From positions 1 through 16,460 of the forward strand of contig JAVBPP010000079.1 of NCBI GenBank assembly GCA_031549535.1: DNA of 16,460 bases, in the 5' to 3' direction. A program made the translations under genes and the position numbers. The notes under the pieces were generated by a model. That model ran no database searches, had not been told where the DNA came from, and worked only from the letters and a program-made list of their open reading frames with translations. This DNA comes from JAVBPP01 sp031549535 (GTDB lineage: Bacteria; Bacillota; Clostridia; Oscillospirales; Acutalibacteraceae). This document shows positions 5,645-12,282 of this stretch, piece after piece. Every line of letters begins with the position of its first letter. The first letter of the stretch is position 1.

Positions 5645-7285
5645 TTATTTCGGCAACATTTCCGTCAGTTTCATAAAGTCCACTTTTTTCATATGTGTGC
5701 GCGGCAGCTCGCTCATCACCACAATATCCCTTGGGATTGAGAAGGTGGAGAGGTGCTCCTCACATTGCTTGAGTATTTCTTTTTTATATTCTTCCTCATC
5801 ACCGCTGCGGCGGAAGGACACAAACAGGCGGACAATGGGTTTTCCGTTCTGATAACCCTGGGCGGCACAAACCTCCCGGATAAAAGGTAACTGCTCGACA
5901 CAGGCTTCAATGTCGTTGGGGTAAACGTTATAACCCGAAATGATGATGATGCGCTTTTTTCTGCCGGAAAAATAAAAATAGTTATCATCGTCCTGGTAAC
6001 CGAGGTCACCTGAAAGCACCCATTTCTTGCCGCTATCATCCGTGAACAGACCGGAGGATTCTTCTCCGCCGGGCGTAAAATACCCTTCCATGATGGTGGA
6101 ACCGGAAATAACGATTTCACCGATTTCGCCGTTCGGCAGTCTGGTTTTATTTTCATCCCAGATTTGCATTTCAATTCCGTCCAAGGGCGTCCCGATAGAA
6201 TTTCTGCGCACCGCTCCGTCTCGGTTTGTGCTGCAAACGGAGGCGACTTCTGTCAGGCCATATCCGCGGTATAGGCGGCCTCGCGCCCCCCATTTCTCTA
6301 AATATTGATTAAACTCATCCAGCGCCAGCTCGGTGACATCATCCCCGCCGCAGAACAGCAAGCGCAGGTTTTTCAAGTGTTCACCGTCAAAATTATCCTC
6401 GTGCATCATTTTTTTATACATAACCGGGATGCCGACAATAAAAATAATTTTATTTTTACGCATCAGCGCATTAAAACGTTTGGAGTTAAACTGAGACATG
6501 GGGATGATCCGCCCCGCGCGGCACATGGGCACATGCATTGCAATGGCGAGCCCGAAGGCGTGAAATAGGGGGAGCACCATAATTGTGGCATCAATGCCTG
6601 GCTCTTCGATTTCAGAAAAGGTGCAGACCTTAGCGGTGACAGAGTTGATGGCAAAAGAGCTTAGCTTAATGGTTTTACTTTTGCCGGTGGTTCCGCCGCC
6701 GTGCAAATAAACCGCCAAATCCTTGCCGTTGCCGGAAACGCCCTCGCAGCTTCGTTTTTTGCTGATGGCGCTGCGGTAGCTGTCTCTTTCATGAATCCGC
6801 AGCGCGGGCAGGGAACCAATGGGCTCAAACGCCCGCAGACCAATTTTTTTCGTTCCGCCGGCATAATCAGAATAGGAACATACCAAACAAGGTGTGCCGT
6901 ATTCGTTAATAACATTCACATACTTTGCAGCCAGTAAATCTAAAATGAGAATTCCTTGAGAGCGGGTATCGCGCATTGCTTCCAATAGAACCTCGGGCGG
7001 AGAGAGCGGATGTACAAAGTTGATAACAACCCCCAGTTTGTTCAACGCATAAAATGCTACAAAGCTTTGGATGCTGGTTGGGAGAAACACTGTGTACACA
7101 TCCCCCGCGCCAAGGTGAAGTTCTTCTTTCATGTAGGCGGCCAAGCGTTCGACATGTTCCAGAAAAACAGAGATTTTGATTTTGTGCCCAAACTGCTCAA
7201 CGGCGTCATAATCCAGCTGCTGCCGGTACTCGGCGATACCCTCCAAAAAAAATTCGTAGCAATTCTTGTCCAACGGTTCAAGCAT
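5645..7285 (-). CDS. AMP-forming acyl-CoA synthetase/ligase (ANL superfamily)
   Basis: This 546-residue adenylate-forming enzyme would activate a carboxylic acid with ATP to an acyl-AMP and then a CoA thioester in the cytoplasm. Visible core motifs are the P-loop-like A3 GGGTTGKSK (residues 196-204), A5 YGLTE (342-346), A7 SGDLGY (425-430), the hinge region GRKKRIIIISGYNVYP (441-456), and a C-terminal catalytic lysine candidate in HMKKVDF (531-537). The full length and all core motifs suggest an active enzyme; the substrate cannot be read from sequence. The start ATG at 7285 follows GGGGGAAGG. It is divergent from a 2-oxoacid:ferredoxin oxidoreductase operon, which uses or makes acyl-CoA, so a short, branched or aromatic acid is a reasonable guess. 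A carrier-protein or natural-product ligase role is possible but has no supporting neighbours. Confidence 0.88.
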   Translation of the reverse strand: MLEPLDKNCYEFFLEGIAEYRQQLDYDAVEQFGHKIKISVFLEHVERLAAYMKEELHLGAGDVYTVFLPTSIQSFVAFYALNKLGVVINFVHPLSPPEVLLEAMRDTRSQGILILDLLAAKYVNVINEYGTPCLVCSYSDYAGGTKKIGLRAFEPIGSLPALRIHERDSYRSAISKKRSCEGVSGNGKDLAVYLHGGGTTGKSKTIKLSSFAINSVTAKVCTFSEIEEPGIDATIMVLPLFHAFGLAIAMHVPMCRAGRIIPMSQFNSKRFNALMRKNKIIFIVGIPVMYKKMMHEDNFDGEHLKNLRLLFCGGDDVTELALDEFNQYLEKWGARGRLYRGYGLTEVASVCSTNRDGAVRRNSIGTPLDGIEMQIWDENKTRLPNGEIGEIVISGSTIMEGYFTPGGEESSGLFTDDSGKKWVLSGDLGYQDDDNYFYFSGRKKRIIIISGYNVYPNDIEACVEQLPFIREVCAAQGYQNGKPIVRLFVSFRRSGDEEEYKKEILKQCEEHLSTFSIPRDIVVMSELPRTHMKKVDFMKLTEMLPK

Positions 7286-7391
7286 GCGTTTTCCTTCCCC
7301 CTAATATCGTTTTATTGTTTATGTGCGGAAATACCGCGATAGGTAACAGAGTAATAACTTTGGAATATAACCAAAAATAACTAAAAATTAA

Positions 7392-7405
7392 GCCTTGTTA
7401 AAGGC
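7392..7405 (-). terminator. Small hairpin with T-rich tail in the ligase leader (possible attenuator)
   Basis: On the minus strand GCCTT-TAAC-AAGGC (7405-7392) is followed directly by TTAATTTTT. The 5-bp stem is short for an intrinsic terminator, but the arrangement lies inside the predicted 255-nt leader of the acyl-CoA ligase gene, so weak attenuation is possible. Confidence 0.25.
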
Positions 7406-7547
7406 AAAATTTGGCTTGTAGTCAAGAAAACTCGCGAGCTAATATTTCAATAAATTCATTGAATACAAGAAAATAATCTTAAATATCATCAAAAAAGAGG
7501 AAATAATTCGAAAATAATTATGCGCCCCATAATTTGTAGTTACATTA

Positions 7548-7576
7548 ACTATAGCCTGCGAAATACACTCTGTCAA
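7548..7576 (-). promoter_or_regulatory. Strong sigma-70 promoter for the acyl-CoA ligase gene
   Basis: On the minus strand a perfect TTGACA (7576-7571), a 17-nt spacer and TATAGT (7553-7548) give near-consensus elements. Transcription would start near 7541 and run through a leader of about 255 nt to the ligase ATG at 7285. Part of the -35 lies within a tandem 10-bp repeat, suggesting a regulator binding there. Confidence 0.65.
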
Positions 7577-7592
7577 CAAAATTCAACAAAAT
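7573..7592. repeat. Perfect tandem 10-mer (TCAACAAAAT twice) overlapping the ligase -35
   Basis: TCAACAAAAT occurs at 7573-7582 and again at 7583-7592 with no gap. A 10-bp period places both copies on the same face of the helix. The first copy covers four bases of the minus-strand -35 hexamer. This is a plausible repressor or activator site for the divergent promoters; the binding protein is unknown. Confidence 0.5.
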
Positions 7593-7678
7593 CAGTAGAA
7601 ATAGGAGGGGATTAAAGAAAATATCGTGCAAAACGACGAGATTTTGACCAAATATATTTTTGTTCTTTTTACAAACGA

Positions 7679-7708
7679 TTGACAAGCCCAATAAAGCTAT
7701 GTTACCAT
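7679..7708 (+). promoter_or_regulatory. Predicted promoter of the 2-oxoacid oxidoreductase operon
   Basis: A perfect TTGACA (7679-7684), an 18-nt spacer and an extended -10 (TG-T-TACCAT, 7700-7708) precede the ferredoxin-subunit gene by about 60 nt. The extended TG motif compensates for the weaker -10. Because transcription would begin near 7715, the upstream in-frame ATG at 7711 is unlikely to be the translation start. Confidence 0.6.
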
Positions 7709-7773
7709 AAATGCGGCAAGATATAAAGCAAATGCGTAAAAAAAATGAAATTGCTGACAGGGGAAGCGAAACA

Positions 7774-7986
7774 ATGGCAGGTAGGATTGAGCTAAACACG
7801 AATTTATGTAAGGGTTGTCAGTATTGTGTGCATTTTTGCCCAAAAAAAATATTGGTGATGGGTACGCAACGCAGTAAAAAAGGTTACTTTACCCCCCAAG
7901 CGACGCAAGAGGGATGCACGGCCTGCGCAATTTGTGCGCTGGTCTGCCCGGATGGTGCGATTGAAGTGAGCAAGGGGGAGGCATAG
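7774..7986 (+). CDS. 2-oxoacid:ferredoxin oxidoreductase delta subunit, 2x[4Fe-4S] ferredoxin-like (KorD/VorD type)
   Basis: This 70-residue electron-transfer subunit has two CxxCxxCxxxCP motifs: C12-C15-C18-C22 and C48-C51-C54-C58. Each binds one [4Fe-4S] cluster that passes electrons between the TPP site of the catalytic subunits and soluble ferredoxin. The start at 7774 is chosen because AGGGGAA lies 8 nt upstream and the family normally begins just before the first motif. The in-frame ATGs at 7711 and 7732 would add an unusual basic leader, and 7711 falls at or before the predicted RNA start. It is the first gene of the operon, and its stop is 2 nt from the alpha-subunit ATG. Confidence 0.93.
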   Translation: MAGRIELNTNLCKGCQYCVHFCPKKILVMGTQRSKKGYFTPQATQEGCTACAICALVCPDGAIEVSKGEA

Positions 7987-7988
7987 TA

Positions 7989-9056
7989 ATGGAAAAGCGT
8001 TTTATGAAGGGGAACGAAGCGATTGCAGAGGCGGCGGTACGCGCAGGCTGCCGTTTTTTTGCAGGCTACCCCATTACCCCACAGAATGAAATTCCAGAAT
8101 ACCTCTCTTGGAGACTGCCGGAGCTTGGCGGTGCTTTCGTGCAGGGCGAAAGTGAGGTCGCTTCTATCAATATGGTATACGGCGCGGCCGCAATGGGTGT
8201 ACGCGCGATGACAAGTTCTTCCGGTCCGGGTATCAGCCTAAAGGCGGAGGGGATTTCATACCTCTCCAGCACCAAGCTCCCGGCTTTAATTGTCAATATT
8301 AGCCGCGGCGGCCCGGGGCTTGGTTCAATCCAACCCGCGCAGTCGGATTATCTGCAGGCGACCAAGGCCATGGGGCACGGGGGCTTTCGCCTGATGGTGT
8401 TTGCGCCCGCAACGCTGCAGGAGGCGGTAGATATAACCTACCGCTCCTTTGACTTTGCCGAGCGAGACCGTAATCCCGTGCTCATTCTGATGGATGGCTG
8501 CCTGGGCGCGATTATGGAAGAGGTAGAACTGCCGGAAATGCGGGAACATAACGACGCAGGGACAAGCAAATGGAACTTGGCGCGCGGCGCGGAAAAACGT
8601 AATGCGCGCGCGTTGACACCAATTCTGCCGGAACTGCTGTTGGAGGCGGAAAATAAAGCCCGTGGGGCACAATGCCGCCAGTGGGAGCAAAACGATGTTC
8701 AAGTCGAAGAGTTTTTGCTGGAGGACGCACAATGGGTGATTGTTGCCTATGGCATTGCGGCTCGCGTTGCCAAAGAGGCGGTTATAACGCTACGGGAACA
8801 AGGAGAAAAGGTTGGCATGATTCGCCCTATCACGCTATATCCCTTCCCAAAGCAGAGTTTTCAGAAGCTGGATTATACACGCGTGAAAGCACTGATTGAT
8901 ATAGAAATGACAATTCCGGCGCAGATGCGTGACGATATTGCGTTGGAGGTGCGTGAGCGTGCGCCGATTCATGAATACGGCCGTTCCGGCGGTCTGCTGC
9001 TGGACGACGAGGGTGTGCTCACGGCGATACAGAGCGTCATAGGGGGTAAAAAATGA
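7989..9056 (+). CDS. vorB: 2-oxoacid:ferredoxin oxidoreductase alpha subunit (VorB/KorA; 2-ketoisovalerate- or 2-oxoglutarate-type)
   Basis: This 355-residue subunit carries the pyrimidine-binding and transketolase C-like domains of the heterotetrameric enzyme. The enzyme interconverts a 2-oxoacid plus CoA with acyl-CoA, CO2 and reduced ferredoxin. Hallmarks are KGNEAIAEAAVRAGCRFFAGYPITPQNE (residues 7-34, with the GYPITP signature at 26-31), the TSSSGPGISLKAEGI block (75-89) and SRGGPGLGSIQPAQSDY (105-121). The start at 7989 follows GGGGGAGG by 7 nt. The sequence is closest in feel to proteins annotated as 3-methyl-2-oxobutanoate dehydrogenase VorB, but VorB and KorA cannot be separated reliably by eye. 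The leucine-isoleucine operon nearby favours branched-chain substrates; this is an inference. Its last codon and stop overlap the beta-subunit start by 4 nt. Confidence 0.9.
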   Translation: MEKRFMKGNEAIAEAAVRAGCRFFAGYPITPQNEIPEYLSWRLPELGGAFVQGESEVASINMVYGAAAMGVRAMTSSSGPGISLKAEGISYLSSTKLPALIVNISRGGPGLGSIQPAQSDYLQATKAMGHGGFRLMVFAPATLQEAVDITYRSFDFAERDRNPVLILMDGCLGAIMEEVELPEMREHNDAGTSKWNLARGAEKRNARALTPILPELLLEAENKARGAQCRQWEQNDVQVEEFLLEDAQWVIVAYGIAARVAKEAVITLREQGEKVGMIRPITLYPFPKQSFQKLDYTRVKALIDIEMTIPAQMRDDIALEVRERAPIHEYGRSGGLLLDDEGVLTAIQSVIGGKK

Positions 9057-9808
9057 TGGAAAAGGTGTATCAGCGCCCCTATGGCACCATGCCTGTGATG
9101 AGCGGATACTGCCCTGGCTGCTTACATACGCTTGCAACAAAACTTATTGCCGAAGCCGTTGAGGCGCTGGGGCAGAACGATAATGCACTGCATGTGCTGC
9201 CGGTGGGCTGTGCGGCACTTGGCCTCATGTATTGGCGCGGTGATATGGTCGGTGCGGCGCATGGACGCGCGCCTGCCGTGGCGACGGGCGTGAAACGTTG
9301 CTGCCCGGAACGACTGGTTTTCACCTACCAGGGCGACGGCGACCTTGCGGCTATCGGTTTGGCGGAAATTATTGCCGCGGCAAATCGCGGGGAGCAGTTC
9401 ACGGTTATTTTTGCAAATAACTCAACTTACGGTATGACGGGCGGTCAGATGGCACCTACAACACTGATAGGGCAAAAATCCACCACTTCTTTGCAGGGCA
9501 GAGATCCGCAAACTACGGGTTATCCGATGAAAATGAGTGAATTAATTGCCGCATTGGAGGCACCCTGTTTTGTGGCGCGCCATGCGCTGGACAACCCCAA
9601 GCATATCCGCGCGGCACGCAAGGGGATTCAAAAGGCGTTTGAGCTACAACTGGCGCACAAGGGGTTTACCTTTGTGGAGCTGTTAACGAATTGCCCGACG
9701 AACTGGGGTATGAGCCCACTGGATAGCTTGCGCTTTATGGAGGAGCACACCATCCCTGCCTACCCCTTGGGTGTGTTCAAGGATACATCCGGCTTGAAAG
9801 GGGAGTGA
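9053..9808 (+). CDS. 2-oxoacid:ferredoxin oxidoreductase beta subunit, TPP-binding (KorB/VorA type)
   Basis: This 251-residue subunit contains the thiamine-diphosphate/Mg2+ motif GDGDLAAIG (94-102), continuing to NNSTYGMTGGQ (122-132). This is the pattern of the small beta subunits of Kor/Vor enzymes. Near the N-terminus GYCPGCLHT (18-26) is the usual CPGC motif. The ATG at 9053 overlaps the alpha stop (ATGA), indicating translational coupling and equal subunit amounts; the next codon is also ATG (9056), and either could serve. GGGGG 6 nt upstream is the RBS. The family does not carry its own ferredoxin domain, consistent with the separate delta subunit. Substrate choice cannot be read here. 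Confidence 0.92.
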   Translation: MMEKVYQRPYGTMPVMSGYCPGCLHTLATKLIAEAVEALGQNDNALHVLPVGCAALGLMYWRGDMVGAAHGRAPAVATGVKRCCPERLVFTYQGDGDLAAIGLAEIIAAANRGEQFTVIFANNSTYGMTGGQMAPTTLIGQKSTTSLQGRDPQTTGYPMKMSELIAALEAPCFVARHALDNPKHIRAARKGIQKAFELQLAHKGFTFVELLTNCPTNWGMSPLDSLRFMEEHTIPAYPLGVFKDTSGLKGE

Positions 9809-9813
9809 ATGAT

Positions 9814-10359
9814 GTGAAAAACACCGTTTTGATTTCCGGCTCAGGGGGGCAGGGTATCGTCAGCGCCGGGATATTGCTGGCGCAAAGCGCGGTTGAGGTT
9901 GGGCTGCATGCCACCTTTTTACCGGAGTACGGACCCGAACAGCGTGGCGGGAGCGCAAAGTGTACAGTGATTTTGTGCGACAGCGCAATTGTTTCACCCT
10001 TGCCGAAACAGTGTATGCATCTTATTGCGATGAATGAGCAGTCCTTTAAAAAATTTGGCAATCAACTCAAGGTAGGCGGCAACCTGTTTCTTAACACGAA
10101 TCGCGTAGTCTCCCCGGTGACGCGGGAGGATGTGCGCATTGTTTCTATACCCGCTGAGGATATTGCGCTGGAAATTGGCAATATAAAAACAGCCAATATC
10201 GTGATGATAGGTGCTTTGCTCGGTGCAACCCAGCTGATGGAGCCGAAGGCTTACCTCGCAAGCCTAGCTGAAAAATTTGCGGATAAAAATCCGGACATCA
10301 TGCGGCAGAACACGCTTGCCATGGAACGCGGCTACGCAATAGCGGCGCATAACAACTAA
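9814..10359 (+). CDS. 2-oxoacid:ferredoxin oxidoreductase gamma subunit (KorC/VorC type)
   Basis: This 181-residue subunit of the PFOR gamma family begins MKNTVLISGSGGQGIVSAGI and has the typical YGPEQRGGSAKC motif (39-50). In the complex it helps to bind CoA and close the catalytic site. I chose the GTG at 9814. It lies 9 nt after AAAGGGGA and gives the canonical N-terminus, while the in-frame GTG at 9805 abuts the RBS and would overlap the beta stop. It is the last subunit gene of the delta-alpha-beta-gamma order common in Clostridia. No obvious terminator follows; 74 nt separate it from the next small gene. Confidence 0.9.
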   Translation: MKNTVLISGSGGQGIVSAGILLAQSAVEVGLHATFLPEYGPEQRGGSAKCTVILCDSAIVSPLPKQCMHLIAMNEQSFKKFGNQLKVGGNLFLNTNRVVSPVTREDVRIVSIPAEDIALEIGNIKTANIVMIGALLGATQLMEPKAYLASLAEKFADKNPDIMRQNTLAMERGYAIAAHNN

Positions 10360-10433
10360 ATTTTTAGCTGTTACACGCCACTGTAGCAAGGAATAAAGAA
10401 ACCCCAAATTTCACATAATAAAGGAGAATGGAC

Positions 10434-10649
10434 ATGAGCAAGTATTCCTTCCAAAACACCATCGGCGAATTGCTGGACACTCCGGAGACCCGCGCCCTGA
10501 TTGATGAGCTTTGCCCGGAACTGCTGGAGCACCCGATGATTGAAATCGGCAGAGCGTTTCAGGTGGAAACCGCACTGCCTTTCATCGAGGGCTTGGTGAC
10601 GGAGGAGCGCATTGAAAACTTTAAAGTACGATTGGAGCAACTGGGATAA
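10434..10649 (+). CDS. Small helical protein of unknown function (71 aa)
   Basis: A strong RBS (AAGGAG, 10421-10426) stands 7 nt before the ATG at 10434; an ATG at 10428 is too close to it. The product is acidic and mostly helical. It has the pattern TIGELLDTPETRALIDELCPELLEHPMIEIGRAF followed by LPFIEGLVTEERIENFKVRLEQL (pattern given in two parts for readability). From memory this resembles a short module found at the C-terminus of some alpha/beta hydrolase-type or glycoside-hydrolase-type proteins in gut Firmicutes, also seen alone: I-G-x-L-L-x-x-P-x-x-x-x-x-x-x-x-x-x-P with H-P/N-P-x-I. There is no signal peptide or catalytic motif. Its role is unknown. It follows the oxidoreductase operon on the same strand and may be cotranscribed. 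Confidence 0.75.
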   Translation: MSKYSFQNTIGELLDTPETRALIDELCPELLEHPMIEIGRAFQVETALPFIEGLVTEERIENFKVRLEQLG

Positions 10650-11215
10650 ACAAGACAGGCATTGACAGAAGGAAAGAAATAAAACGGCACAGGAGTCTGC
10701 CGCGGCGCTTAGGCGTTGCGGCACTGGCTGTGCTGTTGCTTGTTGTTTCTATTTATAACATTAAACCAATCTATTATCGCATTTATCCGGCGGACCGCAT
10801 GAAAATCAGCCTGTATGTTACCATTGACGGGGAGCCGGCGTCTGTTGCGGCAAAAAGTGTTACGGCTCAATTGGAGCGGGCAGATTTAGAAGTGAAGCGG
10901 CTGGAAGTACAGGAGGACGGTTTACGGTTTCGCCTGCGCGGCGGAAATTATGGCATGTATCGCATTGCATTTCAACTCGAAAATCAGCCAGATGGGATTG
11001 CACGAACGCAAGTACTGAATATTTTTAGCGATAACTGGTGGAATGTGATACATGCGGAATATGACATACATTTTCGGCAGCGGGGAGAGCAATGGGAAGC
11101 TATGGCGCATGTGCGCTATGAAAGAACTCTAAGCAACGGTAAATATGAGCGAAACCAATGCAGCAATAACACGGCTCTCCAACAAAAAGAGGAAGCCGTA
11201 TTGCTTACCTTTTAA
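10646..11215 (+). CDS. Membrane-anchored protein of unknown function, start codon uncertain
   Basis: The open frame ends at the TAA at 11213-11215. Translated without assuming a start, it gives a basic N-terminus (RRKEIKRHRSLPRR), one hydrophobic segment (LGVAALAVLLLVVSIYNI, codons 10709-10762) and then a soluble, beta-rich domain of about 140 residues with WWNVIHAEYDIHF near its end. This is the layout of a type II anchored extracytoplasmic protein. The first standard start, GTG at 10730, would cut the anchor in half and has no RBS. Complete versions would need ATA at 10646 (overlapping the preceding stop as ATAA, 7 nt after GGAG) or ATT at 10661. I give the ATA position. A lost start codon and incipient pseudogene is the alternative. 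I do not recognise the domain. Its stop overlaps the leuB stop on the other strand. Confidence 0.55.
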   Translation: MNKTGIDRRKEIKRHRSLPRRLGVAALAVLLLVVSIYNIKPIYYRIYPADRMKISLYVTIDGEPASVAAKSVTAQLERADLEVKRLEVQEDGLRFRLRGGNYGMYRIAFQLENQPDGIARTQVLNIFSDNWWNVIHAEYDIHFRQRGEQWEAMAHVRYERTLSNGKYERNQCSNNTALQQKEEAVLLTF

Positions 11216-12282
11216 ATTCTGTCAATAATCTGCTGTGTCATTTCAGCGGTGGAAAGCGGCAAAACCCCATCCTCGGCAATATCGGCGGTGCGAAGGCCTG
11301 CGTTCAGCGTAGCCTGCACCGCTGTTTCTATTGCCTCGGCCTCCTGCGGCAGAACAAAAGAGTCCCGCAGCATCATGGCGGCGGAAAGAACAGTTGCGAT
11401 GGGGTTGGCAAGACCCTTGCCTGCAATATCCGGCGCAGAGCCATGAATCGGCTCATACATGCCGCGCGTTCCGTCACCCAGAGAGGAAGAGGGCAGCATG
11501 CCGATGGAACCGGTGAGCTGCGCGGCTTCATCCGAAAGAATATCCCCAAACATGTTTGAGGTGACGATTACATCAAACTGCCCCGGGTCACGCACCAACT
11601 GCATGGCGGCGTTATCAACGAGCATATCGCGGTAAGAAACCCCGGGGAATTCCCCGGCCAGCCGATGCATGGTTTCCCGCCACAGGCGTGAAGATTCCAA
11701 CACATTGGCTTTGTCTACGCTGGTTACGCTCCCGCGCCTTTTCTGCGCCTGCGCAAAGGCGATGCGCCCGATGCGCTCTATTTCTTTCTCATTGTAACAT
11801 TCCGTATCAAAGGCTTCCTCTGTGTTTTTGCCCTGCCTGCGTCCACTTTCCCCAAAATAGATACCGCCGGTCAGTTCACGCACGATTACAAGGTCAAAGC
11901 CGTTGCGCACGATATCTGCCCGCAGAGGGCAAGCGTTTTTGAGTGCGTCAAACAGCCGCGCGGGGCGGATGTTGGAATACAGCCCCAATGCACTGCGAAT
12001 GCCGAGCAGCGCTTTTTCCGGGCGCAGATACCCCGGCAGACTGTCCCACTTCGGCCCGCCTACCGCACCGAGCAAAACGCTGTCGCTGTTCAGGCAACCG
12101 GCCACGGTTTCCTCCGGCAGAGGAAGACCCGAAGCGTCTAAAGCAGCGCCGCCGATGGGATACTCCGTGTATAGAAAGCGATGGCCATTCAGCCGGGCGA
12201 CGGTGTCCAAAACAAGGCAGGCACTGTTCACAATTTCCGGCCCGATACCGTCACCCTTGAGCAGCGCAATACGAAATTCCAT
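11212..12282 (-). CDS. leuB: 3-isopropylmalate dehydrogenase
   Basis: This NAD-dependent decarboxylating dehydrogenase converts 3-isopropylmalate to 2-oxoisocaproate, the third dedicated step of leucine synthesis. It should also act on 3-methylmalate in the citramalate route. The 356-residue sequence has KGDGIGPE (9-16), the substrate loop RPEKALLGIRSALGLYSNIRP (87-107, with its arginines), RELTGGIYFGE (135-145), VDKANVLESSRLWR (189-202) and the metal-binding NMFGDILSDEAA (243-254), then GSAPDIAGKGLANP. Length and all active-site blocks are normal. The ATG at 12282 overlaps the leuD TGA by one base (TGATG), which implies coupled translation. It is the last gene of the operon. Its stop overlaps the stop of the convergent gene by 4 bp, with no terminator between them. 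Confidence 0.97.
   Translation of the reverse strand: MEFRIALLKGDGIGPEIVNSACLVLDTVARLNGHRFLYTEYPIGGAALDASGLPLPEETVAGCLNSDSVLLGAVGGPKWDSLPGYLRPEKALLGIRSALGLYSNIRPARLFDALKNACPLRADIVRNGFDLVIVRELTGGIYFGESGRRQGKNTEEAFDTECYNEKEIERIGRIAFAQAQKRRGSVTSVDKANVLESSRLWRETMHRLAGEFPGVSYRDMLVDNAAMQLVRDPGQFDVIVTSNMFGDILSDEAAQLTGSIGMLPSSSLGDGTRGMYEPIHGSAPDIAGKGLANPIATVLSAAMMLRDSFVLPQEAEAIETAVQATLNAGLRTADIAEDGVLPLSTAEMTQQIIDRI

Larger units (their letters stand above)
7286..7773. other. 488-bp AT-rich divergent intergenic region
   Basis: No gene is supported here; an 84-codon hydrophobic minus-strand frame covering part of it has no RBS and overlaps the ferredoxin gene. It contains a plus-strand promoter for the oxidoreductase operon and a strong minus-strand promoter for the ligase. 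It also has a tandem 10-mer repeat, the inverted repeat TTCAAT-N6-ATTGAA (7446-7463), the palindrome CTCGCGAG (7431-7438), a small hairpin with a T-rich tail in the ligase leader, and an orphan RBS-like AGGAGGGG (7603-7610). Its base composition is much more AT-rich than the flanking genes. Confidence 0.6.

Noticed and set aside
7286..7541. T-box or other amino-acid-sensing leader before the acyl-CoA ligase
   Set aside because: No T-box core (AGGGTGGNACCGCG) or other riboswitch consensus could be found in the leader; only a small hairpin is visible.
7711..7773. Longer start for the ferredoxin subunit (ATG 7711 or 7732)
   Set aside because: The good RBS is for ATG 7774; 7711 is at or before the predicted transcription start, and the extension is not seen in the family.
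7545..7799. 84-codon hydrophobic minus-strand frame in the divergent region
   Set aside because: Its hydrophobicity comes from reading AT-rich DNA. It has no RBS, overlaps the ferredoxin gene start, and spans two predicted promoters.
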